A stretch of 5,118 bases of DNA from Comamonadaceae bacterium. Lineage in GTDB: Bacteria > Pseudomonadota > Gammaproteobacteria > Burkholderiales > Burkholderiaceae_C. The notes beneath the pieces are model-generated. The model saw only the letters and a program-made list of their open reading frames with translations. It had not been told where the DNA came from and made no database searches. Location: NCBI GenBank assembly GCA_947451445.1, contig CANFZJ010000248.1, positions 1 to 5,118 on the forward strand. The letters are read 5' to 3'. Numbering within the stretch: the first letter of the stretch is position 1; every line of letters starts with the position of its first letter. Shown here one piece after another: positions 4,345 to 5,118 of the stretch. A program made the position numbers and the translations under genes.

Positions 4345-5118
4345 GTGCCGTTGAATCCACCGCCCCCTCCCAGCCTGCTGCGCCGTTACCCTCGCGTTTG
4401 CGGCAGTTCAATTCCCTGACCAAGCCGCGCGTCATCCAGTTGATCGTGTTTTGCGCGCTCATCGGCATGGTGCTGGCCGTGCCCGGCGTGCCTACCTGGG
4501 CCGAGCTGCGCCTGGGCCTGACCGCCTGCCTGGGCATCTGGCTGGTGGCCGGGGCCGCCGCGGCCTTCAACTGCCTGGTGGAAAAAGGCATTGACGCCAA
4601 GATGAAGCGCACCTCCTGGCGGCCCACCGCCCGGCAAGAGCTGCAAGACTGGCAAACCCTGCTGTTCTCGGCCCTGCTGTGCACGGCGGGCTCGGTGCTG
4701 CTGTACTTTTACGTCAACCCGCTCACCATGTGGCTGACCTTTGCCACCTTCATCGGCTACGCCGTCATCTACACCGTCATCCTCAAGCCGCTCACGCCGC
4801 AAAACATCGTCATTGGCGGTGCGTCTGGTGCTATGCCACCCGTGCTCGGCTGGGCCGCCATGACCGGCGACGTAGGCCCCGAGGCGCTGATTCTGTTCCT
4901 CATCATCTTTCTGTGGACCCCGCCGCACTTCTGGGCACTGGCGCTGTACCGGGTGGAGGACTACCGCAAGTCCGGCCTGCCGATGCTGCCGGTGACCCAC
5001 GGCCGCAGGTTCACAGTGCTGTATGTGCTGCTCTATACGGTGATTCTGCTTGCGTGCAGCCTTTTTCCATTCGCTTACGGCATGAGCGGGTGGATCTATC
5101 TGATATCCGCGCTTGTCC
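4341..5118 (+). CDS. ctaB: Heme O synthase CtaB/CyoE (protoheme IX farnesyltransferase), 3' end outside window
   Basis: This is a UbiA-family polytopic prenyltransferase that adds the farnesyl group of farnesyl diphosphate to heme B, making heme O, the substrate of CtaA. I translated it by hand from the ATGA shared with the ctaA stop; 259 residues are visible and the frame is open at the window edge, against a family length of roughly 300. Marks seen: FNSLTKPRV at 23-31; the first prenyl-diphosphate/Mg motif, N77-C-L-V-E81 then GIDAKMKRT at 83-91 (D85, R90, T91); VILKPLTPQN at 146-155; GGASGAMPPVLGW at 159-171; WTPPHFWALAL at 192-202; and the second motif region VEDYRKSGLPMLPVTHG at 205-221. 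E81 stands where many homologues have Asp, still acidic. Residues 1-20 are a polar, Pro-rich leader. Translational coupling to ctaA is likely. Confidence 0.95.
   Translation, partial: MSAVESTAPSQPAAPLPSRLRQFNSLTKPRVIQLIVFCALIGMVLAVPGVPTWAELRLGLTACLGIWLVAGAAAAFNCLVEKGIDAKMKRTSWRPTARQELQDWQTLLFSALLCTAGSVLLYFYVNPLTMWLTFATFIGYAVIYTVILKPLTPQNIVIGGASGAMPPVLGWAAMTGDVGPEALILFLIIFLWTPPHFWALALYRVEDYRKSGLPMLPVTHGRRFTVLYVLLYTVILLACSLFPFAYGMSGWIYLISALV

Noticed and set aside
4386..5000. Minus-strand open frame (204 codons) opposite ctaB
   Set aside because: Antisense shadow of ctaB; all the family motifs are on the plus strand.

Overview
The window is one block of a proteobacterial aa3-type cytochrome c oxidase biogenesis locus. 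GC content is high, and the gene order is ctaG, DUF2970, coxC, a reversed DUF2909 gene, SURF1, a SCO-like membrane gene, ctaA, ctaB. Order, protein sequences and the style of the intergenic repeats point to a betaproteobacterium, most likely Burkholderiales/Comamonadaceae (Rhodoferax- or Acidovorax-like). The taxon is an inference from memory of such loci, not a database match. Both window edges cut genes: ctaG lacks its start and ctaB lacks its end.

Layout: (1) 1-186 is the tail of ctaG/cox11, the copper chaperone for CuB. (2) 183-377 is a 64-residue DUF2970 membrane protein that starts inside the ctaG stop codon (ATGA). (3) 417-1298 is oxidase subunit III. (4) 1299-1441 is non-coding: a 101-bp element with 18-nt terminal inverted repeats, then a compact hairpin with A/T tracts on both sides that can terminate transcription from either direction. 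(5) 1442-1681, minus strand, is a small two-helix DUF2909 protein converging on coxC. (6) From 1671 the plus strand resumes with SURF1, whose start overlaps the start of the minus-strand gene. (7) 2350-3075 is a one-helix protein with a thioredoxin/SCO-like periplasmic domain, overlapping SURF1 by 53 nt. (8) 3076-3207 is a non-coding gap filled by a hairpin-rich, repeat-like sequence. (9) 3208-4344 is ctaA/cox15 (heme A synthase), coupled by ATGA to (10) ctaB/cyoE (heme O synthase), open at the right edge.

How the genes work together: CtaB farnesylates heme B to heme O and CtaA oxidises it to heme A. SURF1 is known to assist heme A delivery to subunit I. CtaG supplies copper to CuB. The SCO-like protein keeps a CxxxC motif and a downstream DH, so it may handle copper or thiols for the CuA site or a related step (inference). 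CoxC is the only structural subunit in view. DUF2970 and DUF2909 are small membrane proteins without assigned function that ride in this locus.

The window is mostly ordinary, well-recognised biology. The parts most worth a second look are the SCO-like protein with apparently complete metal ligands, the two intergenic repeat-like elements, and the interlocked divergent starts at 1670-1681.
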